From assembly GCA_963722175.1 (NCBI GenBank), contig CAVRKA010000004.1, positions 1,054,001 through 1,118,000 on the forward strand: 64,000 nt of DNA. The letters are read 5' to 3'. The notes below the pieces were generated by a model. That model worked only from the letters and a program-made list of their open reading frames with translations, had not been told where the DNA came from and did no database searches. The stretch's first letter is position 1; every line of letters begins with the position of its first letter. The stretch is from WHSW01 sp963722175. GTDB taxonomy: Bacteria > Actinomycetota > Thermoleophilia > Solirubrobacterales > 70-9. Both the position numbers and the translations under genes were made by a program. Shown here in pieces: positions 1 through 7,766 of this stretch.

Positions 1-163
1 CGTCGATCGCCCCGTAGTCGACGCCGAGTTGCTCGAGCACGCCGACGACGCGCATCGAGAAGCCGCACCGCGGCGCCTCGGGGGTCCCCTTCATGAACAG
101 GAGGACCGGGTTGTCGGCGAGCGCCTGCTCGACCTGCTGCTTCAACGCGGGATCGGCTGCCAT
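1..163 (-). CDS. grxD: Monothiol glutaredoxin (Grx4/GrxD family), 3' end cut by window edge
   Basis: Only the first 54 codons lie in the window. The start is the ATG complementary to 161-163. The translation opens MAADPALKQQ and contains the family signature MKGTPEAPRCGFS, in which the single Cys of the CGFS active site is visible. This site binds a glutathione-ligated [2Fe-2S] cluster. Family knowledge: CGFS glutaredoxins carry or transfer Fe-S clusters and form complexes with BolA proteins. A bolA gene lies 1.8 kb away on the same strand, which supports the call. The unusual part is that a secreted copper-protein gene on the opposite strand separates the two partners. Confidence 0.9.
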   Translation of the reverse strand, partial: MAADPALKQQVEQALADNPVLLFMKGTPEAPRCGFSMRVVGVLEQLGVDYGAID

Positions 164-232
164 GAGCCCAGGGTAGCGAAGCTTGGAGACCGCTCAGCCC
201 CCGAAGTGGCAATCAGCGATCATGGGTCGGTC

Positions 233-1922
233 ATGGATGGCTCTCGCCTCGTTCGGGGCGCACTCTCGGCCATGGTCGGCCTCCTGCTGGTAGCCGCCTC
301 CCCGGCGAGCGCCGCCGAGTCGGTCCTCGGCGCCGCGAGCTACCCGGGGATGACGACCTATGACTGCGCGACGGATCCGATCACGATCCATCCGGGCCAG
401 AACCTCGACCTCTACGCGCTGACGAAGACCTGTGAGAACGCCGAGGTGGTCAGCGGCCCCGGCGACACCTCCCCGTTCGCCCCGGGCTCGACCGCCGAGG
501 GCTACATGACCCGCTTCACGCCCAGCATGGTCGAGATCCACGACGACGGCTCGGTGACGACGCCGAGCGTCTGGGACCTGCACCTCCACCACGTGGTCTG
601 GATCGGACCCGGGGTCGGGTTCGGGACCGGCGAGGAGAAGTCCGAGTGGAAGCTGCCGCAGGGCTACGGCTTCAAGCTCGCCGGCGATCAGACCTGGGGG
701 ATCAACTACATGATCCACAACCTGACCGCCGAGGGCGGCCGGCAGGTGCGGATCACCTGGCAGATCGACTGGGTGCCGGAGACCGTCCCGGCGCGCACCG
801 ACCTCGAACCGCTGAAGACCATCGGGCTCGACGTCGCGGGCTTCCCGCAGCTCTATCCGGTCTTCGACGCCGAGCGCGGCTTCGACAACGACGGCGATGG
901 CCTCTACACGTTCCCCGACGACGTGCCGACCGATCCCGCCGTTCCGGGCTACGAGGAGGCCGGCAAGGTCAGCGACTTCTCCCGCTGGACGGTGCCCGCC
1001 GGCGGCCGGACGCTGGTCTTCGCCGTGGGTCACCTGCACCCGGGCGGCCTCTACATGGACATGCAGGTGGCGCGCGACGGCCCCGACGCCGGATCGACCG
1101 CCGGCGACGACCCTGCCGAGGTCAGGCCGCTGTTCCGCTCCAACGCCAACTACTACGAGCCCGCCGGCGCGGTGAGCTGGGACGTGTCGATGACCGCCAC
1201 CCGCCCCGACTGGCGGATCCATCTGAAGGAGGGCGACGTGGTCTCGGTCAACGCCACCTACGACGTCCGCAAGGCGTCGTGGTACGAGTCGATGGGGCTG
1301 TTCCCGCTGCAGGTCAGCACCGGCGACGACCCCGCCGCCAAGGACCCCTACGACGACGAGGCGGCGGTGCGGGCGATGTACGACGCAGGGCGGCATCCTC
1401 ACCCACGGCCGGCTGCCCGAGAACATCGACAAGAAGGCCAACAAGGACCTCAACCTGCCCGACCCGCGAAAGCTCGCCAGCAAGGGCCGGCGGGTGCGCG
1501 ACGGCGGCCTTTCGATCGAGGGCTTCGACTACGGGGTCGGCGGCTACTCGGCCTTCCGCAGCATCCCGACCCGGTTCATGCGCCCGCCGGTCGTCAAGCC
1601 GGGCTCGACGATCACCTTCACCAACCTCGACGCGCTGTTCGGCGCGCCCGACGAAGAGCAGGCCTGGCACAGCATCACCTCGTGTCGGGCGCCGTGCAAC
1701 CGCGGCTCGGGGATCGGCTACCCGCTCGCCCAGGGACCGATCAAGTTCGACTCGGGCCAGCTCGGCTACGGCTCCGGGCTGAGCAGCGAGGTGACCACCG
1801 GCTCGAACGTCTACACGACCCCGCCGCTGACCAAGCCCGGCAAGACCTACACCTACTTCTGCCGCATCCACCCGTTCATGCGCGGCTCGGTGCGGGTCGC
1901 GGACGGGTCGAAGCGCAAGTAG
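233..1922 (+). CDS. Secreted copper protein: SURNod19/PHM-like N-terminal region plus C-terminal cupredoxin (one frameshift)
   Basis: The ATG at 233 gives a signal peptide (hydrophobic run MVGLLLVAASPASAAES). The long N-terminal part has His-rich motifs HLHHVV and GHLHPGG, followed by YDVRKASWYESMG. This resembles the SURNod19 family and the two copper sites (HH, HxH, Met) of PHM-type monooxygenases, but that relation is inferred from motifs only. The last ~140 residues look like a cupredoxin, with candidate type-1 copper ligands in AWHSITSC and FCRIHPFM (H, C, H, M). The reading frame breaks near 1386-1390: one extra G in GCAGGGCGGC moves the conserved C-terminal half into another frame. Removing one base gives a 562-residue protein. 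Sequencing error is more likely than true inactivation. Confidence 0.65.
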
Positions 1923-1943
1923 TCGAGCGCGAGTCCGCCGGGG

Positions 1944-2174
1944 CTAGCTCGGCACCGACGTCTGGATCGAGAGGGCGTGGATCTGGCCGTCGTCGAAGCG
2001 GGGCTTGACGGCGGCCCGCACGAGGCGGTGCTGGTCGATTCGCGACAGACCCTCGAATTGCGGGGCCGTGACGACGGCGCGCAGGTGGTCGCCGCCGCCC
2101 TCGTCGAGCACCTCGACCTCGGCGCCGGGGAGCGCGCCCTCGATCAGCGCCGCGATCTCCGCCAGGTCGGCCAT
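1944..2174 (-). CDS. bolA: BolA-family protein
   Basis: This 76-residue protein starts at the ATG complementary to 2172-2174 (MADLAEIAALIEGALPGAEV). It has the BolA/IbaG-type class II KH-like pattern: a short helix, a strand containing the conserved DEGGGDHL segment, VVTAPQFEGLSRIDQHRLV, then the C-terminal strand IHALSIQT. The His in GGDHL and the later His in IHAL are the positions usually involved in cluster or glutaredoxin binding. BolA proteins pair with CGFS glutaredoxins in iron/Fe-S signalling. The glutaredoxin gene at the left edge of the window is on the same strand. Confidence 0.9.
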   Translation of the reverse strand: MADLAEIAALIEGALPGAEVEVLDEGGGDHLRAVVTAPQFEGLSRIDQHRLVRAAVKPRFDDGQIHALSIQTSVPS

Positions 2175-2213
2175 CGGCGCGGATCATAGGTCGCGGCTCG
2201 CGAGGCGCCGAGC

Positions 2214-2238
2214 GAGGGCCGGCTCGAAGCCGGCCCTC
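2214..2238 (-). terminator. Hairpin between decapeptide-repeat gene and bolA
   Basis: A perfect 11-bp stem (GAGGGCCGGCT paired with AGCCGGCCCTC) with a 3-nt loop lies 30 bp past the stop of the decapeptide-repeat gene and just upstream of bolA, both on the minus strand. There is no U-tract, so it could be a weak terminator or a processing hairpin. Confidence 0.5.
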
Positions 2239-2268
2239 CGTGCTCGGGGATGGTTCAGCTGCCGGTCC

Positions 2269-3081
2269 TCAGTTGCGCCCTGCCTTCATGCCGATGACGC
2301 CGGCCTGGGCGCAGATCGCCCACCCGTAGCCGCCCTGCTCGGAGCCGCTGAAGTTCTCGACGGTGACGGCCCAGCCCGTCGGCACGTCTTCGCCGTCGAC
2401 GTCGTTCGGGATCGGGGCGCTCTGAGTCATGTAGACGCCGAGGGCGCCGCCGGTCGCGGCGCCGCCGGCGAGCGCCTTCTCGCCCGCGTCGCAGTCCGCC
2501 TGCAGGACGGTGAGGTTGCCGTCGTCAGTGATGGTTGTGGCGGGGCCCTTCCTGGTCAGCACGCTGAGGTCCGCGGCGCCGACCGCGCCGTCCTGGATCT
2601 CGTTGCTCTGGATCGCGTTGTTGGGGATCTCGATGTCGCCGAAGCTGATCGCCTTGACGATGTCGCCGGCGAAGAAGGTCGAGTCGGAGATCTCGTCCGT
2701 GCTCACCGACCCGGGGCCGAGCTCGGCGTCCCCCAGCTCGCCGATGTCCGCCGGGGCGAGGCTGTTGGTGTTGGCGATGTCGAGGTTGGTGAGGCTGTCA
2801 TTGGCGACCTTCGGCGAGCTGACCGAGCCGGTGATCAGGTTCGCGCCGCCGACCGCGCCGTTGGCGAGGTCCTGCTGGTCGATCGTCCCGTTGAGGATGT
2901 CACCGGACGTCAGCTCGCCGGTGCCGATGTCGGCGGCGCTTACCTCCCCGTTGACGATGTCGTCTGAGAAAACCGTGTTGGTGCCGTCGAGCGCCATCGC
3001 GGTTCCGCTCATCGCAAAGCAGAACAGCGAGATGTAGCCGACGACGTTGCTGCGCAGATGGGATCGGACTCGTTCCGACAT
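2269..3081 (-). CDS. Secreted decapeptide-repeat protein (predicted beta-solenoid stalk)
   Basis: This 270-residue protein starts at 3081, where GGAGG lies 5 nt upstream of the ATG. Residues 13-31 are a hydrophobic signal or anchor (VVGYISLFCFAMSGTAMAL). From about residue 39 to 120 there are tandem 10-residue repeats of the form D-I/L-x-N-G-x-V/L-x-x-x (DIVNGEVSAA, DIGTGELTSG, DILNGTIDQQ, DLANGAVGGA, NLITGSVSSP). The spacing suggests stacked beta turns as in solenoid proteins. A non-repetitive C-terminal domain with two Cys follows. A paralogue with the same layout is at 61253-61912. Function unknown; a surface stalk carrying a C-terminal head is my inference. Confidence 0.7.
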   Translation of the reverse strand: MSERVRSHLRSNVVGYISLFCFAMSGTAMALDGTNTVFSDDIVNGEVSAADIGTGELTSGDILNGTIDQQDLANGAVGGANLITGSVSSPKVANDSLTNLDIANTNSLAPADIGELGDAELGPGSVSTDEISDSTFFAGDIVKAISFGDIEIPNNAIQSNEIQDGAVGAADLSVLTRKGPATTITDDGNLTVLQADCDAGEKALAGGAATGGALGVYMTQSAPIPNDVDGEDVPTGWAVTVENFSGSEQGGYGWAICAQAGVIGMKAGRN

Positions 3082-3199
3082 GAGGGCCTCCGTGCATATA
3101 GCTGAGTCCCGGCCGGGTCATCCGCATCGGCCGGCAAGGGGTAGGCGTACCACTCGTCCCGGCCCCGGTCAAGGTGCCGAGCGGACGGGCACGCGGCGA

Positions 3200-4690
3200 C
3201 TAGCGGGCAGCCGGGCTCGAGCTGCGGCTGGCCTCGACCATCTCGTGAACGCGGCAGAACTTCACCCGCGGGCGGCCGTGGGGCTCGCCGGCGGCCTGCT
3301 CGGCACGGTCGATCGCCTGCCAGCCGGCGTAAGTGATGTGGTCGCCGCCCCTCTCGTCAAGTAACTCCTCAATGGGAATAACTCCCGCCACGTCCTCGGC
3401 TTCGCCTCCGGGCGTGCGGGGTGAACCCAGCTCCGGAATTGCGCCGGTCTCAAGGTCGGCCAAGATCGATGTCACCGTGTCGAGGGCGTCCTTCTTGTTG
3501 GTGCCGATCACGCCCGAGGGGCCGCGCTTGATCCAACCGACCGCGTAGTGGCCCGGGACCTGCTCGCCGGTTTCGGGATCGAGCACCCGGCCGGACTCGT
3601 TCGGGATCACGCCCTTGCCCGGGTCGAACGGAAGGCCCTCCAGCCCGACGCCCTTGTAGCCGATCGAGCGCAGGACCAGCCCGCACTCGAGCTCCTCGCG
3701 CTCGCCGGTGTCACGCGCGGAGATCCGGCCCGACTCGTCGGCGACCAGCTCGTTGCGGCCGATCACGATCGACTCGACCACGCCGTCGCCGCGAATTTCC
3801 ACCGGCGAGCAGCAGAAGCGCATCACGACGCGCTTCGGCTTGCCCTCGGGCTCGCGGTGGGAGAAGTCGGTGAAGATCTCGACGTTGCGCCGGTGGGTGG
3901 GGTCGCAATCCTCCGATTCGACGTACTCGCGGCTCGCGGGATCCAGCTCCATCTCGGCCGGGTCGATGACGATGTCGGCGTCGGTGAGCTCGCCGAGCTC
4001 GCGCACCTCGGGGTTCGTGAACGCCGCCTGGGCCGGGCCGCGGCGCCCGAGGACGACGATCTCCTCGATCCCCGAGCCGGAGAGCGCGTCGATCGCGTGG
4101 TCGGCCGTGTCGGTGACGTCGAGCTCGGCGCGCGGCAGGGCGAGCATCCGGGCGACGTCGGCGGCGACGTTGCCGTTGCCGATCACGACCGCGCGCTTGA
4201 CCGAGAGGTCGAAGTCGTGGTCGGCGAAGTCGGGGTGCGCGTTGTACCAGTTGACGAACTCGGTGGCCGCGTGCGAGCCGGGCAGGTCCTCGCCCGGGAT
4301 CCCGAGCTGCCGATCGGTCGCGGTCCCATAGGCGGAGATCACCGCGTGGTAGCGCTCCTCGAGCTCGGCGACGGTGACGTCGGTGCCGATGTCGACGTTG
4401 CCGAAGAACTGGTAGCCGTCGCGCGCGGCGGTCTTCTCGTACATGCGGATCACCGACTTGATCTTCGGGTGGTCGGGGGCGACCCCGGCGCGGACGAGGC
4501 CGAACGGCGTCGGGAGGCGGTCGAACATGTCGACGACAATGCCCGGCGACTCCTCCGCTTCGCGCCCGGGGTCGCCGGGGTCGGGTGCGGGGTTGCGCTT
4601 GAGCAGGTGCTCGGCGGCGTAGAAGCCCGCCGGACCCGAGCCGACAATCGCCACGCGGAGCGGGTTTTCGGGTGTTCCGAGCGCGGTCAA
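3200..4690 (-). CDS. fprA: Ferredoxin--NADP+ reductase, FprA type, with two palindromic-element insertions
   Basis: Flavoprotein of the FprA/adrenodoxin-reductase type, passing electrons between NADPH and ferredoxin. The FAD dinucleotide motif AIVGSGPAGFYAAEHLL is near the N-terminus, the NADP motif VVIGNGNVAADVARM is central, and the conserved C-terminal block GWIKRGPSGVIGTNKKDA is present. The start is uncertain: TTG at 4690 gives the usual compact N-terminus (MTALGTPENPLRVAIVG), while an ATG at 4747 would overlap the start of the divergent neighbour. The protein carries two short inserts, PGDPGREAEESPG (4542-4579) and RTPGGEAEDVAG (3384-3421). Both are encoded by copies of the palindromic element and lie in surface-type positions outside the cofactor motifs. 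The reading frame stays open through both. With the TTG start the protein is about 496 residues, slightly longer than typical FprA. Confidence 0.88.
   Translation of the reverse strand: MTALGTPENPLRVAIVGSGPAGFYAAEHLLKRNPAPDPGDPGREAEESPGIVVDMFDRLPTPFGLVRAGVAPDHPKIKSVIRMYEKTAARDGYQFFGNVDIGTDVTVAELEERYHAVISAYGTATDRQLGIPGEDLPGSHAATEFVNWYNAHPDFADHDFDLSVKRAVVIGNGNVAADVARMLALPRAELDVTDTADHAIDALSGSGIEEIVVLGRRGPAQAAFTNPEVRELGELTDADIVIDPAEMELDPASREYVESEDCDPTHRRNVEIFTDFSHREPEGKPKRVVMRFCCSPVEIRGDGVVESIVIGRNELVADESGRISARDTGEREELECGLVLRSIGYKGVGLEGLPFDPGKGVIPNESGRVLDPETGEQVPGHYAVGWIKRGPSGVIGTNKKDALDTVTSILADLETGAIPELGSPRTPGGEAEDVAGVIPIEELLDERGGDHITYAGWQAIDRAEQAAGEPHGRPRVKFCRVHEMVEASRSSSPAAR
3384..3421. repeat. 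GAA-capped palindromic element, copy 1 (inside fprA, 3' part)
   Basis: A 38-bp copy with a type B core (GGC-GAA-GCC on the minus strand). The arms CCCGCCACG and CGTGCGGGG pair with a two-base internal mismatch. In fprA it is translated as the in-frame peptide TPGGEAEDVAG. Confidence 0.7.
4542..4579. repeat. GAA-capped palindromic element, copy 2 (inside fprA, 5' part)
   Basis: A 38-bp copy with perfect 9-bp arms CCCGGCGAC / GTCGCCGGG around a type A core (CGC-GAA-GCG on the minus strand). It is translated in fprA as PGDPGREAEESPG between the FAD-binding helix region and the conserved MFDRLPTPFG motif. Confidence 0.8.
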
Positions 4691-4745
4691 GGGCGGAAAA
4701 GGGTAGAGGGATTGCGTTCGCCGACCCGTGGGATAGGGTCGGCCC

Positions 4746-5162
4746 ATGAAGCGACTTTCGATCTCCCTCGTCATCGGCGCCGCGGCGCTGGCGATCCTCG
4801 CTCCGGCGGCCTCGGCGGCGAACTTCAAGTTCTTCCAGACGCCGAGCGGAAACATCGCCTGCGCGATGGGCGGCGGCGCGGTCCGCTGCGACATCCAGCA
4901 GCACAGCTGGACCCCGCCGCCGAAGCCGTCGTACTGCGACGTCGACTGGGGCGGAGGCGTGCAGATCGGCCGCAAGGCCCCCGCGAGCTTCGTCTGCGCC
5001 GGGGACACCGTGTTCTCGCCGGACAACCCGGTCCTTCAGTACGGCGAGAAGATCTTCAAGAACCGCTACAAGTGCGCCAGCAAGCAGAAGGGCGTGCGCT
5101 GCAAGAACCAGAAGAGCGGGCACGGGTTCCTACTCGCGCGCGATCAGGTCAACCTGTTCTAG
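4746..5162 (+). CDS. Small secreted protein, DUF6636-like
   Basis: This 138-residue protein has a clear signal peptide (MKRLSISLVIGAAALAILAPAASA). The mature part starts NFKFFQTPSGNIACAM and contains six Cys, which fits a small disulfide-stabilised exported domain. The F-x-x-PSGNI-x-C opening is typical of the actinobacterial DUF6636 family, whose function is not known to me. It is divergent from fprA and ends 2 bp before the stop of the convergent hemQ gene. Confidence 0.75.
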   Translation: MKRLSISLVIGAAALAILAPAASAANFKFFQTPSGNIACAMGGGAVRCDIQQHSWTPPPKPSYCDVDWGGGVQIGRKAPASFVCAGDTVFSPDNPVLQYGEKIFKNRYKCASKQKGVRCKNQKSGHGFLLARDQVNLF

Positions 5163-5164
5163 AT

Positions 5165-5860
5165 CTAGGCGAGCGCGGCGCGTGACCCGGCGACGCCGTC
5201 GAGGGCGTCGAGCGCGCGGCCGGCCGACATCGCGACGCAGGTGAAGATCGGCGTGTCGCGCAGCGTGTAGGCGCTCGACTCGGACGTCCGCAGCTCCTGG
5301 ACCAGGTCGAGGAACTCGCCCGGGTCGTCGCACTCGAACGAGACCACGAACTCCTGATCGTCGAGTCCGAACGAGTAGGCCGTGTTGATCGTGATCTCCG
5401 GGTAGCGGCGGCCGATCGCGATGTGCTCGGCCATCACGCGGCGACGCTCCTCGAGCGGCAGCCGATACCACTCGCGCTTCTTGTCGAGCGGGTAGACGAT
5501 GCAGTACTTGCGCTGCGAGGTGCAGATCTCGGTCCGCGCCTGCGACTCCGAGTAGGGGGAGGGCTTGGTCATCGCCAGGTAGGAGTGCGGGATCGACATC
5601 CACCGCGCCAGGCCACTTTGCGAGAGGACGACGTGGAATGTGTGGATGTCCTCGAGCACAGGGCTCTGGGCGAGCAGCATCAGGTCGGTGTCGCCACGCG
5701 TGCCGACGGTCGAGTAGGCGCGCAGGCTGCGATCGACCGCGTAGTCCTCGCAGGCGGCGAGGAACTCCCGTTTATCCTCCGCCCGCGTCTCCGGGTCGCG
5801 CCGCTGCCAGGCGGGATCGAGCTTGAAGAAGGTGAACTTGGCAAAGGTGCGACCCGCCAT
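5165..5860 (-). CDS. hemQ: HemQ, coproheme decarboxylase (chlorite-dismutase family)
   Basis: A 231-residue protein of the chlorite dismutase-like fold that converts coproheme III to haem b, the last step of the coproporphyrin-dependent pathway used by Gram-positive bacteria. Visible family features are YPLDKKREWYRLPLEERRRVM, EHIAIGRRYPEITINTAYSFGLDD (proximal His/Arg region) and the dimer-barrel strand EFVVSFECDDPGEFLDLVQELR. The start is the ATG complementary to 5858-5860, giving MAGRTFAKFTFFKLDPAW. Only 7 bp separate this start from the candidate ATG of the divergent membrane-protein gene. No other haem-biosynthesis gene is in the window. Confidence 0.92.
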   Translation of the reverse strand: MAGRTFAKFTFFKLDPAWQRRDPETRAEDKREFLAACEDYAVDRSLRAYSTVGTRGDTDLMLLAQSPVLEDIHTFHVVLSQSGLARWMSIPHSYLAMTKPSPYSESQARTEICTSQRKYCIVYPLDKKREWYRLPLEERRRVMAEHIAIGRRYPEITINTAYSFGLDDQEFVVSFECDDPGEFLDLVQELRTSESSAYTLRDTPIFTCVAMSAGRALDALDGVAGSRAALA

Positions 5861-5867
5861 CGCGGCA

Positions 5868-7739
5868 ATGCTAGTGGCCCTCGTAGCGGCCGCCGTGGGC
5901 GACGCCCGCGCTGCCACAGACCCTGCCGCCCCCGGACGCGAAGCGGAGGAGGCGGCAGGCCGTGTTGTTATTGCTGTCCTGCCGTACGAGACCTCGGTCG
6001 AGCAGATCGCCGCGGTGCCCGAGCTGGCGCCCGGTCTGATCAGCGCGGGCCTCGGGTCGGTGCCGGTCGCGCAGACGTATCTCGACATCTCGCAGGGCAA
6101 CCGCGTCAACGAGAAGCTCTACGACGGCGACCTCCCGCGCCTCTACGCGCGCGACGGGCGCGTCCCGGAGCCGATCTGGGACCGGGTCGTCAGCCGCGCC
6201 GACAGCGCCCCGGCGAACATCGTCCCGGGCCTGCTGGCGTCGACGCTCGCCGACGCCGGGATCGAGGTGACGGCGGAGGCCGACAGCGGCCTGGCGACCC
6301 TGATCGGCGTCGATCGCGGCGGCTCGGTTCCCGTCGCCACCGACTGCGCGGCCGGCTGCGGACCGGGGCTGAGCGTGATCCGGATCAGACTCGGCGAGCT
6401 CGCCCGCATGGCGAAGGACCTCGGTCCGAACGACCTGCTGATCGCGTTCGCCGCCGGGGCCCGCGCCGACCAGGAACTGCTCCCGGCGGGGATCGCCGGC
6501 GCCGGCTACGACGGCAACCTGACCTCGAGCTCGACCCGCGCCGACGGCCTCGTCGTCTCGACCGACATCGCTCCGACCGTGCTCGACCAGCTCGGAGTCG
6601 AGATTCCCGACGAGGTCAGCGGCAGTGAGATCACCTCTGGCGGCGACCGCGATCCGGCGGCGGTCGCCGATCTTCAGGCGCGCCTCGAGCAACGGCCGGA
6701 CCGCGAGACCGTCGTCCTGCTGCCGCTCGGGGTCTGGCTGGCGCTGACCGGGCTCGCGGCGCTCGTCTGGCGAGCCCGGGGCGCGCGCGTCGCGCTGCGG
6801 CTGCTCGCGCCGGCCGCGGCCTGGGCGCCGCTGATCCTGCTCGGGCTCGCGGCCTTGGACGCCGGGGAGGCGGCCTCGGCGCTCGCGGTCGGGATCGGGG
6901 CTCCGGCGCTGGCGCTGGTTGGCGACCGCGTGCTCGGCGGCTGCGCCGCCCTCGCGCTCGCCGCCGGGCTCACCGTGCTCGCGTACGCGGTCGACGTGAT
7001 CGCCGGGTCGCCGCTGACCTCGCTCTCGGTGCTCGGCCCGAACCCGGGCGGTGGCGTGCGCTTCTTCGGGATCGGCAACGAGCTCGAGGCGATCCTCACC
7101 ACGCTGACCCTGGTCGGCTGCGGCGCTTTCCTCGAGACGCGCCCTGGCGACCGGCGGCGGGCCGCGACCTGGTTCGTCGCCGTCGGGCTCGCGGCCGCCG
7201 CCGCGTTCGCGCCCGGGCGCTTCGGCGCCGACGTTGGCGCCGCGATCGTGCTCGGCGTCGGCGCCGCGACCGCCGCTGTGATCGCGCTCGGCCTCGAGCG
7301 CCGCCGCGCGATCCTGGTCGTCGCCGGCGGGGGCGCCGTCGCGCTCGCCGCGCTGCTGGCGATCGACGCGGCGCTCGGCGGCGCACACCTGAGCCGCTCG
7401 GTGCTCGGCGCCGGGGAGGCCGGCGACGTGCTCGACGTCTTCGACCGGCGCCTGAGGCTGATGGTCAACACCTTCACCCACCCGGTCTACCCCGAGCTGC
7501 TCGTCGCCAGCGCCGCGCTGCTGATCGCGGGGGCGGTCCGCCACCGGCAGGTCAGCGCCTGGTTCGGCCCGCGCTGGGCGGCCCGCGCCGGGTACCTCGG
7601 GGCGCTCGCCGGCGTCCTGGTCGGCACGGTGGCCAACGACTCGGGCTCGGTCCTGCTGGTGATCGGGACGATCTACCTGGCGACCGCGGCCGGCTTCTAC
7701 TGGGCCACGGAGCGGGAAAACCGCACTACCACCACCTGA
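5868..7739 (+). CDS. Large multi-pass membrane protein with extracellular N-terminal domain
   Basis: About 623 residues. A short signal-like start (MLVALVAAAVGDARA) leads into an exported ~240-residue domain with alternating strands and a segment (TDIAPTVLDQLGVEIP) reminiscent of alkaline-phosphatase/sulfatase-superfamily proteins, though I see no complete metal site. From about residue 285 there are roughly ten transmembrane helices with the conserved loop GPNPGGGVRFFGIGNELEA and the C-terminal motif VANDSGSVLL, both familiar from unnamed actinobacterial membrane proteins. A palindromic element (5922-5959) encodes DPAAPGREAEEAAG just after the signal region. An alternative TTG start at 5823 would overlap hemQ. 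Substrate unknown. Confidence 0.65.
   Translation: MLVALVAAAVGDARAATDPAAPGREAEEAAGRVVIAVLPYETSVEQIAAVPELAPGLISAGLGSVPVAQTYLDISQGNRVNEKLYDGDLPRLYARDGRVPEPIWDRVVSRADSAPANIVPGLLASTLADAGIEVTAEADSGLATLIGVDRGGSVPVATDCAAGCGPGLSVIRIRLGELARMAKDLGPNDLLIAFAAGARADQELLPAGIAGAGYDGNLTSSSTRADGLVVSTDIAPTVLDQLGVEIPDEVSGSEITSGGDRDPAAVADLQARLEQRPDRETVVLLPLGVWLALTGLAALVWRARGARVALRLLAPAAAWAPLILLGLAALDAGEAASALAVGIGAPALALVGDRVLGGCAALALAAGLTVLAYAVDVIAGSPLTSLSVLGPNPGGGVRFFGIGNELEAILTTLTLVGCGAFLETRPGDRRRAATWFVAVGLAAAAAFAPGRFGADVGAAIVLGVGAATAAVIALGLERRRAILVVAGGGAVALAALLAIDAALGGAHLSRSVLGAGEAGDVLDVFDRRLRLMVNTFTHPVYPELLVASAALLIAGAVRHRQVSAWFGPRWAARAGYLGALAGVLVGTVANDSGSVLLVIGTIYLATAAGFYWATERENRTTTT
5922..5959. repeat. GAA-capped palindromic element, copy 3 (N-terminal part of membrane-protein gene)
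   Basis: A 38-bp copy with perfect 9-bp arms CCTGCCGCC / GGCGGCAGG and the type A core CCCGGACGCGAAGCGGAGGA. It is read on the plus strand as AAPGREAEEAAG, just after the signal peptide. Confidence 0.8.
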
Positions 7740-7766
7740 TGGACCCTCCCCGGCTACCATCGTCGC

